Shown here: piece after piece, positions 44,252 to 53,566 of the stretch
Numbering within the stretch: the first letter of the stretch is position 1
Layout: the number at the start of each line of letters is the position of its first letter
Assembly: GCA_026984795.1 (NCBI GenBank)
Contig: JALSRK010000026.1
Location: 1 to 64,000 of the forward strand
From: Solibacteraceae bacterium
GTDB lineage: Bacteria; Acidobacteriota; Terriglobia; Bryobacterales; Bryobacteraceae
Direction of reading: 5' to 3'
DNA: 64,000 nt
Made by a program: the position numbers and the translations under genes
The notes under the pieces: generated by a model
The model's database searches: none
Told to the model about the DNA's origin: nothing
What the model saw: the letters and a program-made list of their open reading frames with translations, nothing else

Positions 44252-44329
44252 GGTGCCTATAGCTCAGCTGGTTAGAGCGCCAGGTTGTGGCCCTGGAGGC
44301 CGTGGGTTCAAATCCCACTAGGCACCCCA
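44252..44329 (+). tRNA. tRNA-His (GTG)
   Basis: A complete cloverleaf: acceptor stem GTGCCTA / TAGGCAC, D-arm from AGCTCAGCTGGTTAGAGC, anticodon stem-loop CCAGG-TTGTGGC-CCTGG with anticodon GTG, T-arm GTGGG-TTCAAAT-CCCAC. The extra G at -1 (44252), needed by histidyl-tRNA synthetase, is encoded and faces discriminator C73 (44326). The CCA end (44327-44329) is encoded. Confidence 0.97.
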
Positions 44330-44425
44330 GCCATCCCTTCAGCCGCTCGCTGCAAGCCGCAAGGGGAGGTTCCTGCTTCCCTCCCTGGTACTCCAAACGA
44401 ACCTCGCCTGCAGTATCGTGGATTC

Positions 44426-47191
44426 ATGCGGTCCGCGGCTGTCTCGTTCATCCTCTTGCTGGCACTCGCCTCTTGCGGCAAGAAACCGGTCCCTCGCGGT
44501 GAACATCCCCGTCCCGACTTTCAGCGCAGCGAGTGGCTGAGCCTGAACGGCGCCTGGGAGTTCCGCTTCGATCCCCAGGATCGCGGTCTCGACGAGGGGT
44601 GGCAGCGCTCGGAGACGCCCTGGCCGCTCGAGATCACTGTGCCGTTCTGCTGGGAGAGCAAGCTCTCCGGCGTCCACGACCTGAGCGGCCAGCAGATCGG
44701 CTGGTACCGCCGGAAGATCGACATCCCCTCGGCGTGGGCCGGCAAGCACGTCTGGATCCGGTTCGAAGCCGTGGACTGGGAGGCCCAGGTCTGGGTGAAC
44801 GGCGCGCCGGTAGGCAAGCACGAGGGCGGCTACACCCCCTTCGCCTTCGACATCACCAAGTACGCCCAGCCCGGCGAAACGGCGACCATCGTCGTTCGGG
44901 CCTACGATCCTACTGACCGGGAGCTGCCCACCGGCAAGCAGGTGGCCTTCTGGTACACCTTCACCAGCGGCATCTGGCAGACGGTGTGGCTCGAGGCCCG
45001 GCCGGCGACCTACCTCAGCGCCCTGAAGCTGGTTCCGCAGAACCGGGACGGCAAGTGGTCGCTGGCCGTCGAGGTCGAGGTGGCGGGTGAAGAGACGCCG
45101 GCGCGGGTACGGATCTCATCCCCCGATCCGTCGGTGGCCGCCGCCGAAGGGGAAGCGGAACTGACCGAAGGCCACGGCGTCTACCGGGCCGAGCTGGCGG
45201 TGAGCGATCCGAAGCCCTGGACGCCCGAGACGCCGCATCTCTACGATCTGACCGTCGAAGTCACCGGCCCGGACGGCGCCACCGATACGGTGCAGAGCTA
45301 TTTCGGCCTGCGGACCATCGGCCGCGGCAAGTACGGCGATCTGCCGTATGAATCGATCCTGCTCAACGGCGAGCCGGTCTATCTGCGCGGGGCGCTCGAC
45401 CAGTCCTTCAACCCCGACGGCATCTACACCGCCCCCAGCGACGAGTTCCTCCGGGGCGACATCGAGAGGGCCAAGTCCGTGGGGCTGAACTTCCTGCGCA
45501 TCCACATCAAGCCGGACGAGCCGCGGCGGCTCTACTGGGCCGACAAGCTGGGCATCCTGATCATGCAGGACATGCCGAACACCTGGCGCTACAGCGAGCG
45601 CGCCAAGGCGGCCTGGGAAGCCACGATGCGCGAGGTGATCGCCCGGGACCGGAACCATCCCTCAATCATCGCCTGGTGCCTGTTCAACGAGACCTGGGGC
45701 ATCGGCGGCAACGAGTACAAGAAGCGCCCGGACATCCAGGAGTGGGTCGAGGGCATGTGGCACGAGGCGAAGCGGCTCGACCCCACACGGCTGGTGGAGG
45801 ACAACTCCCCGAACCGCCGCGACCACGTGATTACCGACCTGAACTCCTGGCACTTCTACATCGACAACGAGACCCGCGCCTGGAAGCACATCGAGGAGGT
45901 GGTGCGGAACACCTATCCCGGTTCGACGTTCAACTACGCCCCGGGCCACCGCCAGGGTACCGAGCCGCTGATCAACTCCGAGTACGGAGCCGTCGGCGCC
46001 GGCGGCGGCGACCGCGACATCTCCTGGGGCTTCCGCTACCTGACCACCCGGCTGCGGCGGTACGAGAAGATCCAGGGCTACGTCTACACCGAGCTCACCG
46101 ACGTCGAGTTCGAGCACAACGGGTTCTTCAACTATGACCGGTCACCGAAAGAGTTCGGCTACGACGCCTGGGTTGAGAAGATGAAGGTCGCCGACTTGCA
46201 GCGCGAGGACTTCGTCGGCTTCGACACGCCCCCGGTGATCGTCGCCGAGCCGGCCGAGGATTTGAGCATCCCCGTCTTTGTCAGCCACTGGTCGGACTAC
46301 AAGGGTGAAGTGCTCCTGAAGCGCTGGCTGATCGGGGCGGACGACCTCGGCAGGGAGATCCGGGTGAACCTGGACTCGCGCGTCGTCCATTGGGAGCGTT
46401 ACCGGGTGACGCCCCAAGAGCCCCTCGGAGTGAACCTGCCCGACCGGCCGTTCGCCGGGGCCATGGCCATGGAATTGGTGGGCGAGAACGGCGAGCGCCT
46501 GGCGGCGAACTTCGTCAACGTCGTCATCCCGGCCCGCATCGAAACCGAGGGTTGGCGCTACGAACTGATCGACTCCCGGCACGCTGTCCTGCGCGTCTCT
46601 CCCATGGATATTCATGCCGCCTATTGGACGGGATCCGGGGCGCCGGCGCGGCTCGCGCGGCGGCGGAGCGCCGGTAAGTTTTTCATCTACGGCTCGGGCA
46701 TCGTGGAGTATCTTTTCGAGGTTCCCAAAGAGGTGGTGGAAGCCATGCCGGAGCGGATCGGAATTCTGGTTGAGATGGCGACCAAGGCCCGGGACGAGCG
46801 CCTGGACTGGCCGCAGCAAGTCCATCCTCTGGATTACCCGCAGACGGACGGCCGCAAATATCCCGGAGCGGTGGGCATCTACGTGAACGGGTACCCGCTG
46901 GAGCCGGTAGCGCTGGATGACGATCCAGCCGACGCCCGAGGGGTGCTGTCGCACATGGCCAAGTTCCAGCCCGGGAGCTACGGCTACCTCGTCCAAGCGG
47001 AAATGCTGGTTGAAGGGGCTCCGGGGTTCCTTTCCCGGCTCCGGCGGGATCCCCGCATCCGGGTCACCTTCGAAGTCGAGCCCGGGCCGGAGGCGGCGGG
47101 ACTGAGCGTCTACGGGGCTCGGACAGGGCGGTATCCCCTTGATCCCACGCTCGTCATTCAGACCAGCCGGGACATTCAGAAACGGAAATAA
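44426..47191 (+). CDS. GH2 family lipoprotein (beta-galactosidase/glucuronidase-like)
   Basis: A 921-residue exported glycoside hydrolase of family 2. The start at 44426 was set just after the tRNA; it gives a lipoprotein signal with lipobox LASC. The N-terminal sugar-binding domain has LSLNGAWEFRFDPQDRG (about residues 35-51) and PFCWESKLSG; the immunoglobulin-like domain follows; then the TIM barrel, with the acid/base Glu in IIAWCLFNETWG and the nucleophile Glu in INSEYGAVGAG. The last ~250 residues are an extra beta-rich domain. It probably removes beta-linked galactose, mannose or glucuronate from a polysaccharide at the outer face. The stop is 527 bp from the next gene, with a structured RNA-like region in between. 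Confidence 0.88.
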   Translation: MRSAAVSFILLLALASCGKKPVPRGEHPRPDFQRSEWLSLNGAWEFRFDPQDRGLDEGWQRSETPWPLEITVPFCWESKLSGVHDLSGQQIGWYRRKIDIPSAWAGKHVWIRFEAVDWEAQVWVNGAPVGKHEGGYTPFAFDITKYAQPGETATIVVRAYDPTDRELPTGKQVAFWYTFTSGIWQTVWLEARPATYLSALKLVPQNRDGKWSLAVEVEVAGEETPARVRISSPDPSVAAAEGEAELTEGHGVYRAELAVSDPKPWTPETPHLYDLTVEVTGPDGATDTVQSYFGLRTIGRGKYGDLPYESILLNGEPVYLRGALDQSFNPDGIYTAPSDEFLRGDIERAKSVGLNFLRIHIKPDEPRRLYWADKLGILIMQDMPNTWRYSERAKAAWEATMREVIARDRNHPSIIAWCLFNETWGIGGNEYKKRPDIQEWVEGMWHEAKRLDPTRLVEDNSPNRRDHVITDLNSWHFYIDNETRAWKHIEEVVRNTYPGSTFNYAPGHRQGTEPLINSEYGAVGAGGGDRDISWGFRYLTTRLRRYEKIQGYVYTELTDVEFEHNGFFNYDRSPKEFGYDAWVEKMKVADLQREDFVGFDTPPVIVAEPAEDLSIPVFVSHWSDYKGEVLLKRWLIGADDLGREIRVNLDSRVVHWERYRVTPQEPLGVNLPDRPFAGAMAMELVGENGERLAANFVNVVIPARIETEGWRYELIDSRHAVLRVSPMDIHAAYWTGSGAPARLARRRSAGKFFIYGSGIVEYLFEVPKEVVEAMPERIGILVEMATKARDERLDWPQQVHPLDYPQTDGRKYPGAVGIYVNGYPLEPVALDDDPADARGVLSHMAKFQPGSYGYLVQAEMLVEGAPGFLSRLRRDPRIRVTFEVEPGPEAAGLSVYGARTGRYPLDPTLVIQTSRDIQKRK

Positions 47192-47196
47192 AAAGC

Positions 47197-47224
47197 GGGT
47201 GCGGCTGGTTTGCCGGCCGCACCC
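47197..47224 (-). terminator. Hairpin with T-run for leftward transcription
   Basis: A perfect 9-bp stem GGGTGCGGC / GCCGCACCC with a 10-nt loop. Read leftward it is followed by CGCTTTTTATTT, a good intrinsic terminator for transcripts from the VWFA gene side; read rightward it lacks a T-run. Confidence 0.5.
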
Positions 47225-47248
47225 GGCCAGGGGTGCTAGTGGGGGGAA

Positions 47249-47289
47249 CCGCCGGGAACTCCCCGGAGGAGAAAAGGAGTTCCCGGCGG
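47249..47289. repeat. 14-bp perfect stem-loop
   Basis: CCGCCGGGAACTCC (47249-47262) pairs with GGAGTTCCCGGCGG (47276-47289) without mismatch around a 13-nt purine-rich loop CCGGAGGAGAAAA. It abuts a second hairpin at 47291-47318. Confidence 0.6.
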
Positions 47290-47718
47290 CCGTGCCCGCC
47301 AGAAACCGGCAGGGCACGAATCTTTGCGGGAGCACGCAGGGCGCCGTCTGTGCCAGGTCCAATCGACTCAGCGTAAGTGGGCGTTGGCGCCCTGGCTCCA
47401 GACCCTCAACACCTCAGACGGCAACTGCTGGAATCACCGTGAAACAGCACCGAGGGGTCCGCTGACAGCTATCAGCAAGGCGCGTTGTCTTCAACCGTGG
47501 AGCAGCACCCGAACCGGTTCGCAGCAGTCTATTGAGGCAGACGCGATTCTCGACCGGTTCGTTACAAAGAACTCCCATTCCCGGACGAAAATTCTCAGTA
47601 TTGTCCAGGTTCAAGCTCGGCAAAGCGACGAGCCGGGAAAATGGCCCGTTCGCGACGATTCCCGACCGAGCGATAGGGTATTGTCGCCATCGGTTCCGAG
47701 GCCCCAAGAAGCCTTCTC

Positions 47719-49608
47719 CTACCTGGCTTTGGTCAGCGTGAAGCTTGCCTTCAGCTCGGCCAAGCCACCGCCGGGCGCCGGAACGCCGGCGAAGACCTCG
47801 TAGGTTCCGGGATCGAGTCCCTGGGTGTTCAAAGCCGCGATGTAACGGATCTTGCGCTGCCCCGCCAGGGCGACCGGCTGGCCCGCTCCCTGGAACGTCA
47901 CCTGCTGCCCGCCGCGCTCCAACGCCAGTTGCAGAGGCGGGGGCGAGCTCAACAGATCGTCCGTCGCATTATAGAGGTCGTAGAGCAGGAATACAGGATC
48001 GCCGACGCGAAAGACGTGGCCGCATTCCGGGGTCAAACGCCACTGGCCGACATCGAGCAGCTCGCCAAGAGGGGGCTGGGCCGGTGGGCGGCGCTCGCCC
48101 ATCACTCCACGGCGGGTCACCAGGATGGTGCTCGCCGAGAGCGGGGCAGCCAAATCGGGAATCTCGAGTTCCTGCGCCACGGCGCCCACTTCCCCTGTGC
48201 GGTCGTCGCGGACCAAAGCCCGCAACCGGTACCGGCCCGGCGGAGACTCGACCAGCGAAGCGGTCTCCACCATGACGTTTTCGTCGGCGGCGGCGGCCTC
48301 GATGGCGTCTTTCCGGAACACCTGCCGGGCGGCTCGCTCGTCATAAGCGATCACCTGCTGAGTGGTGGGATCCACCAATTGGACAGCCACCGTGTAGGCG
48401 AGTTCCACGCCCTTGCCGGTGTTTTTTCCCTTCAAGTTCCGCGGGTGCGTCCCCAGCGCGTAGACGAGCGCCGGCCGTTCCCCGGAGCCGCGGAAAACGG
48501 CGTAGCTGAAACGCACGGGGAAGCCGGCCTTCTCGCCGTCGAACAACAGCGCCTGCTGCAAGTGAAGCGAGCGCTCCAACTCACTCATATTCTTGAAAGG
48601 TTTCGATTCCAGATAGCCGTCAGGGGCTCGCACTTCGACGCCCTTGCGGTTCACGGCGACCGTGATCTTGCGCCACCGGCCGCGCTGGCGCGCATCCGAG
48701 GGCCGGTAACGCACCAGGTAGTAACCGCTGGCCGCCTCGCTGACTTTCTGGAAGACGGCGCTACGGTCATTCGAGTAGACCACGCGTCCCCCGGTGGAAT
48801 CGGCGAGCTCGAGCACGCCGAGCTGCCCCTGGCCGGCGATCGACTGCACGCCGGAAGTGTCGGCGACGAAAATCGTCACCCGGTTGCGAATTGCCTCGGA
48901 CCTTAGACGTTGCAGATACAACTGGTTGCGTGCTGGATCTTCATCCGGCTTGTAAACCGTCATCCCTGGCTGGCCACGCTGCGTCCGCATGATCCGCGGC
49001 TCCGAGATGCCCGGGCCCGGTCCCCCGATTTCCACTTCCTCTTCGATACTCAGACCGTGCCGGAACAGCACCAGAAGCTTCTTGCCCGGCCTAAGACTCA
49101 GGGCACGGACGATCGCCATGTACCGGGACAGCGCGAGCCGCCCTTGCAGCGTCACCTGGTTGTCGCTGATCTCCCACAGCGCCGGCAACCCGCTGCCGCC
49201 CTCAGGCCCCTGCTCCAGGATCTTGGAAAGTTCGCCGGCGTCGGCCGTGAAAGGGGCGCCGCCCAATGAAACCTGAAACTCCGGCCGCAGCTCTGCGTCA
49301 ATGAATTTCTGAATCCCCTCCTTGACCCGGGGCCATTCTTTGGGGGTCACCTGAACGGCGACGTAGAGCCAGACGGGCTGGCCTTGGACGGGGCGGCCCG
49401 GCCGCGCCGGGGCTTCGATGAATTCCGCCCCGATTACTTTCTGAGCCTTGCCATTCTCTTTTATGGTGAAGTCAGCCGCGGAAAGATCGGGCACCGGCTT
49501 GCCGTCGGCGGTGACCCGTACCTCGATGGCCGTCTCTTTGACAGCCGCAAAGGCGGCGACCGCAAGCAACGCCGCCGCAACCGGGACCACGAAAAGCGAT
49601 TTGGACAT
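47719..49608 (-). CDS. VWFA-related acidobacterial domain protein (TIGR03436-like)
   Basis: A 629-residue exported protein. A signal peptide (residues ~1-20) precedes a VWFA-related N-terminal region: TAIEVRVTADGKPVPDLSAADFTIKENGK includes the family's opening, then VWLYVAVQV, and IRNRVTIFVADTSGVQSIAG further on. The usual metal-site DxSxS of VWA domains is not visible where expected (VWLYVAVQVTP instead). The C-terminal ~300 residues are beta-rich and end RYIAALNTQGLDPGTYEVFA-like. These proteins are abundant in Acidobacteria and their role is unknown. It is divergent from the sulfatase across 102 bp. Confidence 0.75.
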   Translation of the reverse strand: MSKSLFVVPVAAALLAVAAFAAVKETAIEVRVTADGKPVPDLSAADFTIKENGKAQKVIGAEFIEAPARPGRPVQGQPVWLYVAVQVTPKEWPRVKEGIQKFIDAELRPEFQVSLGGAPFTADAGELSKILEQGPEGGSGLPALWEISDNQVTLQGRLALSRYMAIVRALSLRPGKKLLVLFRHGLSIEEEVEIGGPGPGISEPRIMRTQRGQPGMTVYKPDEDPARNQLYLQRLRSEAIRNRVTIFVADTSGVQSIAGQGQLGVLELADSTGGRVVYSNDRSAVFQKVSEAASGYYLVRYRPSDARQRGRWRKITVAVNRKGVEVRAPDGYLESKPFKNMSELERSLHLQQALLFDGEKAGFPVRFSYAVFRGSGERPALVYALGTHPRNLKGKNTGKGVELAYTVAVQLVDPTTQQVIAYDERAARQVFRKDAIEAAAADENVMVETASLVESPPGRYRLRALVRDDRTGEVGAVAQELEIPDLAAPLSASTILVTRRGVMGERRPPAQPPLGELLDVGQWRLTPECGHVFRVGDPVFLLYDLYNATDDLLSSPPPLQLALERGGQQVTFQGAGQPVALAGQRKIRYIAALNTQGLDPGTYEVFAGVPAPGGGLAELKASFTLTKAR

Positions 49609-49710
49609 GATTCCTCTCGCCGGATTCGAGACTTTCTGCTACTGAGTGTACACTGAGCTTCGACCGGGACATGGGTTTTCCCAGCGTGGCTGCAGTAAAA
49701 TCGGTGGGCT

Positions 49711-51141
49711 ATGCCCCAGCTTACGCGCCGGCGTTTCCTCGCCACAGCCGCGGCGCCCGCACTGCTCTCCTGCAGCTCCGGCAAGCCCGAACGGCCGCCC
49801 AACATCGTCTTCATCATGGCCGACGACCTGGGCTACGGGGAGCTTGGCTGCTACGGCCAAGAGAAGATCCACACGCCGAACATCGACCGGCTGGCCGCCG
49901 AAGGCATGAAGTTCACCGACGCCTATGCCGGCTGCACCGTCTGCGCCCCATCGCGGAGCGTGCTCATGACGGGCCTGCACATGGGACACACCTCCGTCCG
50001 CGCCAATACCGGAGGCGTGCCCTTGCTGGCTGAAGACGTTACGGTGGCCGAGCTGCTCAAACCCGCCGGCTACGCCACGGGCTGTTTCGGCAAGTGGGGA
50101 CTCGGCGACATCGGCACCGACGGCGTGCCCTGGAAACAGGGCTTCGACGAGTTCTTCGGCTATCTGCACCAGGTCCACGCCCACTACTACTACCCGCGCT
50201 TCCTGTACAAGAACGGCGAGGAGTTCCCGCTGCCCGGCAACGAGAACGGCGGCCGCGGGACCTACTCCCACGACGTGATCGCCGGGCAGGCCCTCGCCTT
50301 CATCCGGCGGAACAAGGACCGGCCGTTCTTCTGCTACGTCCCCTTCACCATCCCGCACCTGGAACTGCTCGTGCCGGAAGATTCGCTGCGCGAGTACCTC
50401 GGGAAGTTCCCCGAGCCCAAGCCGCGCCATGACCCCCGCGGCCACTACGCCGACCAGCCGGCGCCCCGGGCGGCCTTCGCCGCCATGATCACTCGCATGG
50501 ACCGCGATGTGGGCCGCATCCTCGATCTGTTGAAAGAGCTGGCCATCGACAAACAGACGCTGGTGATCTTCACCTCCGACAACGGCGGCATGTTCCCGGC
50601 CCTGGATCCGGAGGACTTCTTCCGCTCCAACGCCGGCCTGCGGGGACACAAACGGGACTTGTACGAAGGCGGCATCCGCGTGCCGTTCCTCGCCCGCTGG
50701 CCCGGCCACGTGCCGCCGGGTTCGGTGACCCACTTCCAGACGGCCTTCTGGGACTTCCTGCCCACGGCGCTCGATCTGGGGGGCGTGGAGATACCGCCTT
50801 ACGCCGACGGCGAGTCGATCCGGGAAACGCTGCTCGGCGGCCGGCAGGAGCGGCGGCGCGAGTTCCTCTACTGGGAACTGCCGCGGTACAACGCGAAGAC
50901 CGGTAAGTTCGCCAAGGAGACGCCGCGGCAGGCGGCGCGGTGGCGCAACTGGAAGGTGGTGCGGCCGAAACCGGACGGTCCGCTCGAGCTGTACGACCTC
51001 GCCGAGGATCCAAGCGAGACCCGCGACCTCGCCGCGGAGAAGCCCGAGATCCTGGCGAAGTTCGAGGAATACCTCCAGCGCGCCCGGTACGATCCCCGGC
51101 CGCAGACCCAGCCGCCGCACGACTGGTGGACGACGCGGTAG
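49711..51141 (+). CDS. Tat-lipoprotein sulfatase (S1 arylsulfatase-like)
   Basis: A 476-residue sulfatase. It begins QLTRRRFLATAAAPALLSC, a twin-arginine signal with a lipobox (LLSC), so the enzyme is probably an exported lipoprotein. The catalytic domain opens PPNIVFIMADDLGYGELGCY with metal-binding aspartates; the sulfatase motif CAPSR (about residues 78-82) holds the cysteine that becomes formylglycine, followed by SVLMTGLHMGHTSVR. The metal site DNGGMFPALD near residue 290 is also present. It removes sulfate esters from a glycan. No anaerobic or FGE-type maturase is in the window. It converges on pheT 27 bp away. Confidence 0.93.
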   Translation: MPQLTRRRFLATAAAPALLSCSSGKPERPPNIVFIMADDLGYGELGCYGQEKIHTPNIDRLAAEGMKFTDAYAGCTVCAPSRSVLMTGLHMGHTSVRANTGGVPLLAEDVTVAELLKPAGYATGCFGKWGLGDIGTDGVPWKQGFDEFFGYLHQVHAHYYYPRFLYKNGEEFPLPGNENGGRGTYSHDVIAGQALAFIRRNKDRPFFCYVPFTIPHLELLVPEDSLREYLGKFPEPKPRHDPRGHYADQPAPRAAFAAMITRMDRDVGRILDLLKELAIDKQTLVIFTSDNGGMFPALDPEDFFRSNAGLRGHKRDLYEGGIRVPFLARWPGHVPPGSVTHFQTAFWDFLPTALDLGGVEIPPYADGESIRETLLGGRQERRREFLYWELPRYNAKTGKFAKETPRQAARWRNWKVVRPKPDGPLELYDLAEDPSETRDLAAEKPEILAKFEEYLQRARYDPRPQTQPPHDWWTTR

Positions 51142-51168
51142 CCGCCCCGCCGCCGGGACGGCGTCCGC

Positions 51169-53529
51169 CTAGAGCCGCAGCTCGTAGCCGGCCGCGCGCA
51201 TCCCGTCGATGATCCGCTGGCGGATCGTGCTCACCTCGTCGGCGGTCAGCGTGTGGTCCGGCGCGAAGACCGTGAGGCGGAACGAAAGCGACTTCTTGCC
51301 CTCGGGGAGCGGCGGTCCGGAGTACTGGCGCAGGAAGACGATCGACTCGAGCGAGTCCCCGGCGAGCTCGGCCAGCCGCTTCTGCACCGAGCCCGCGTAC
51401 TCCCGCGCGTCCACCACTACGGAGAGGTCGAACGCGCTCGCCGGGTAGCGCCGCAGCGGCTTGTACTTCTTCTCCCGAGGACCCAGCTCGAGCAGCACGT
51501 CCAGGTCGATGTCCAGCAGGGCCGCCCGCCCCGTCTCGAGCATCTTCGGGTGCAGCTCGAAGATCCTCCCGAGCCGCCGGCCCCGCCAATGCACCTCGAA
51601 ACTCCGGAAGGGATGTTCGTACGGACGCGCCTCGGCCTGGACCACCTCGGCCCCCGGCATGATGCATTCGGCCAGCCGCTTCATCTCGAACAGACCGGCG
51701 GAGCCGTCGCCTTCGCGGGCGTAGATGGCCGCCACCAGATGGTCGATCTCGTCGGGCAGCGGCGCCGGGCGCTTGCCCTCGGGGTTCGGCTTCTTGTGGA
51801 TCTCGTAGCCGATCTCGAACAGGCGGAACGCCTCGTAGTGCTTGGCGTTCTCTCGGATGTTGCGGACGATGCCCGGCGCCAGGCTCATCCGCATCAGCGT
51901 CAGCTCGGCGGCGATCGGGTTCACGATCCGCAAGTGGGCTTCGGGATCCAGGCCGAACTCCCGGGCCAGCTCCTCGCCGATGAAGGAGTAGTTGTAGACC
52001 TCGGTAAAGCCCTGGGCGGAGACCAGCGCCCGCAGGCTGCGGTGCAGCGCCCGCTCCGGATCGGCCGGTGGCACGGTGGAAGGAATCAGTGGGGCCTGGA
52101 CCGGCACGGTGTCGTAGCCCACCATCCGGCCGATCTCCTCGACGAGGTCGTCTTTGATCGAGACGTCCCGCGTGGCCCGCCAGGAAGGCACGGTGACCGC
52201 GATCGACCCCGGCCCCGTCTCCTCGACCTGGAACTCGAGCGCCTCGAGAATCCGCTTCACCTCCTTCTGCTCCACCTCGCGGCCGAGCTTTCTCGCCAGC
52301 CAGCCCATCTCCAGCGCGATCCGCGGCGGCGGGGGCAGCTCGCGCATGGCGTCGGCCAGGCCGCCGGTGATCCGCACCCCCGGCGAAACCTTCCGGAACA
52401 GCTCGACGGCCCTCGCGAGTCCCCGCACGGTATTGTGCGGGTCCTGCGCCTTCTCGAACCGCATCGAGGCATCGGTGCGCAGCTTCAGCCGGACCGAAGT
52501 CTTGCGGATGTTCGCCGGGTGGAAGTTGGCGCTCTCGAGCACGATCCGCGTCGTCGCCTCCACCACGCCGGTGTCCAGACCGCCCATCACGCCGGCGATG
52601 GCCACCGGACCCTTCTCGTCGGCGATCACCAGGGTGGCCTCGTCCAGCTCGTAAGTCTCTCCGTTCAGCGCCGTGATCGTCTCTCCCGGCCGGGCCGTCC
52701 GGACGATGATCGTCTCGCCCCGCAGCGCGTCCCGGTCAAAGGCGTGCATCGGCTCGGCGATCTCGGCCATGATCCAGTTGGTGACGTCCACCACGTTCGA
52801 GATCGGGTTCAGATCGATCGCCTGCAGCCGGTACTGCAGCCACAGCGGCGACGGACCCACCTGGATGCCGTCGAAGGCCAGGGCCGAATAGCGCGGGCAG
52901 AGGTCGAAGTCCTCGATCTTTACGGCGATCTCCGGCTCGCCCTCGGGCAGCAGGCTCATGTCCACCGGGTCGCGCAGCTTCTTGCCCAGGATGGCGGCGA
53001 TCTCCCGCGCCAGGCCGTGGTGGCCCCAGAGATCGGGGCGGTGGGTGATCGACTTGTTGTCGATCTCGATGACGTAGTCCGGCCAGCACCCGGGAACCGG
53101 CTCGCCGGGCTCGGCCTCGAACTCCAGGATGCCGGCGGCGTCGCGGTTGATCCCCAGCTCGGCGCCGGAGGCGAGCATCCCCTCCGACAACACGCCGGCG
53201 ATCTCGACGGAACGGATCTCGCGGCCCCCTTCGAGCGCCACGCCGGGCGGCACATAGGCCGAAACGATCCCCGGCCGGGCGTTCGGCGCGCCGCAGACGA
53301 CGGTCTTCGTGCCGTGGGGACCGGCGTCGATCGCCACCTTCTTGTTCTTGGAGCCGGCGATGGGCTCCACGGAAACCAGGCGCGCCGCGCAGACCTTGTC
53401 GAGCCACGGGGCGTAGGGTTCCACGCCCTCGCACTCGGCGGTCTTCATGGTGATCAGCTCGCCGAGCTCCTTCGGCGTGGCGTCGAGCCCTTCGACCAGT
53501 TCACACAGCCAGTTGTAGGAGAACTTCAT
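51169..53529 (-). CDS. pheT: Phenylalanyl-tRNA synthetase beta subunit PheT
   Basis: A 786-residue PheT, the editing and tRNA-binding subunit of phenylalanyl-tRNA synthetase. The N-terminus MKFSYNWLCELVEGLDATPK is typical; the OB-fold tRNA-binding domain (residues ~38-150) has VVCGAPNARPG, the B3/B4 editing domain lies at ~200-400, the B5 domain and the synthetase-like core follow, and the C-terminal FDX-ACB domain ends FRLTVFAPDHTLTADEV. Length and domain order are normal. It is 37 bp downstream of pheS in the same operon. Confidence 0.96.
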   Translation of the reverse strand: MKFSYNWLCELVEGLDATPKELGELITMKTAECEGVEPYAPWLDKVCAARLVSVEPIAGSKNKKVAIDAGPHGTKTVVCGAPNARPGIVSAYVPPGVALEGGREIRSVEIAGVLSEGMLASGAELGINRDAAGILEFEAEPGEPVPGCWPDYVIEIDNKSITHRPDLWGHHGLAREIAAILGKKLRDPVDMSLLPEGEPEIAVKIEDFDLCPRYSALAFDGIQVGPSPLWLQYRLQAIDLNPISNVVDVTNWIMAEIAEPMHAFDRDALRGETIIVRTARPGETITALNGETYELDEATLVIADEKGPVAIAGVMGGLDTGVVEATTRIVLESANFHPANIRKTSVRLKLRTDASMRFEKAQDPHNTVRGLARAVELFRKVSPGVRITGGLADAMRELPPPPRIALEMGWLARKLGREVEQKEVKRILEALEFQVEETGPGSIAVTVPSWRATRDVSIKDDLVEEIGRMVGYDTVPVQAPLIPSTVPPADPERALHRSLRALVSAQGFTEVYNYSFIGEELAREFGLDPEAHLRIVNPIAAELTLMRMSLAPGIVRNIRENAKHYEAFRLFEIGYEIHKKPNPEGKRPAPLPDEIDHLVAAIYAREGDGSAGLFEMKRLAECIMPGAEVVQAEARPYEHPFRSFEVHWRGRRLGRIFELHPKMLETGRAALLDIDLDVLLELGPREKKYKPLRRYPASAFDLSVVVDAREYAGSVQKRLAELAGDSLESIVFLRQYSGPPLPEGKKSLSFRLTVFAPDHTLTADEVSTIRQRIIDGMRAAGYELRL

Positions 53530-53566
53530 TGGTGCAACACTTCCGGCTCCAGGCGCCCGCGGGCGT

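Larger units (their letters stand above)
47192..47718. other. 527-bp gene-free, structured intergenic region
   Basis: No convincing gene lies here; open frames in it overlap the VWFA gene end and resemble nothing. The first ~270 bases contain consecutive stems: 9 bp (47197-47205/47216-47224), 14 bp (47249-47262/47276-47289), 10 bp with one bulge (47291-47300/47308-47318) and 9 bp (47337-47345/47386-47394). The rest is less GC-rich and holds two copies of ACCGGTTCG-type palindromes near 47512 and 47553. See the findings for a possible structured RNA. Confidence 0.5.

Noticed and set aside
47324-47803. 159-codon open frame in the gene-free region
   Set aside because: It runs into the VWFA gene end, has no Shine-Dalgarno, and its composition does not look like coding sequence of this genome; hairpins cover its start.
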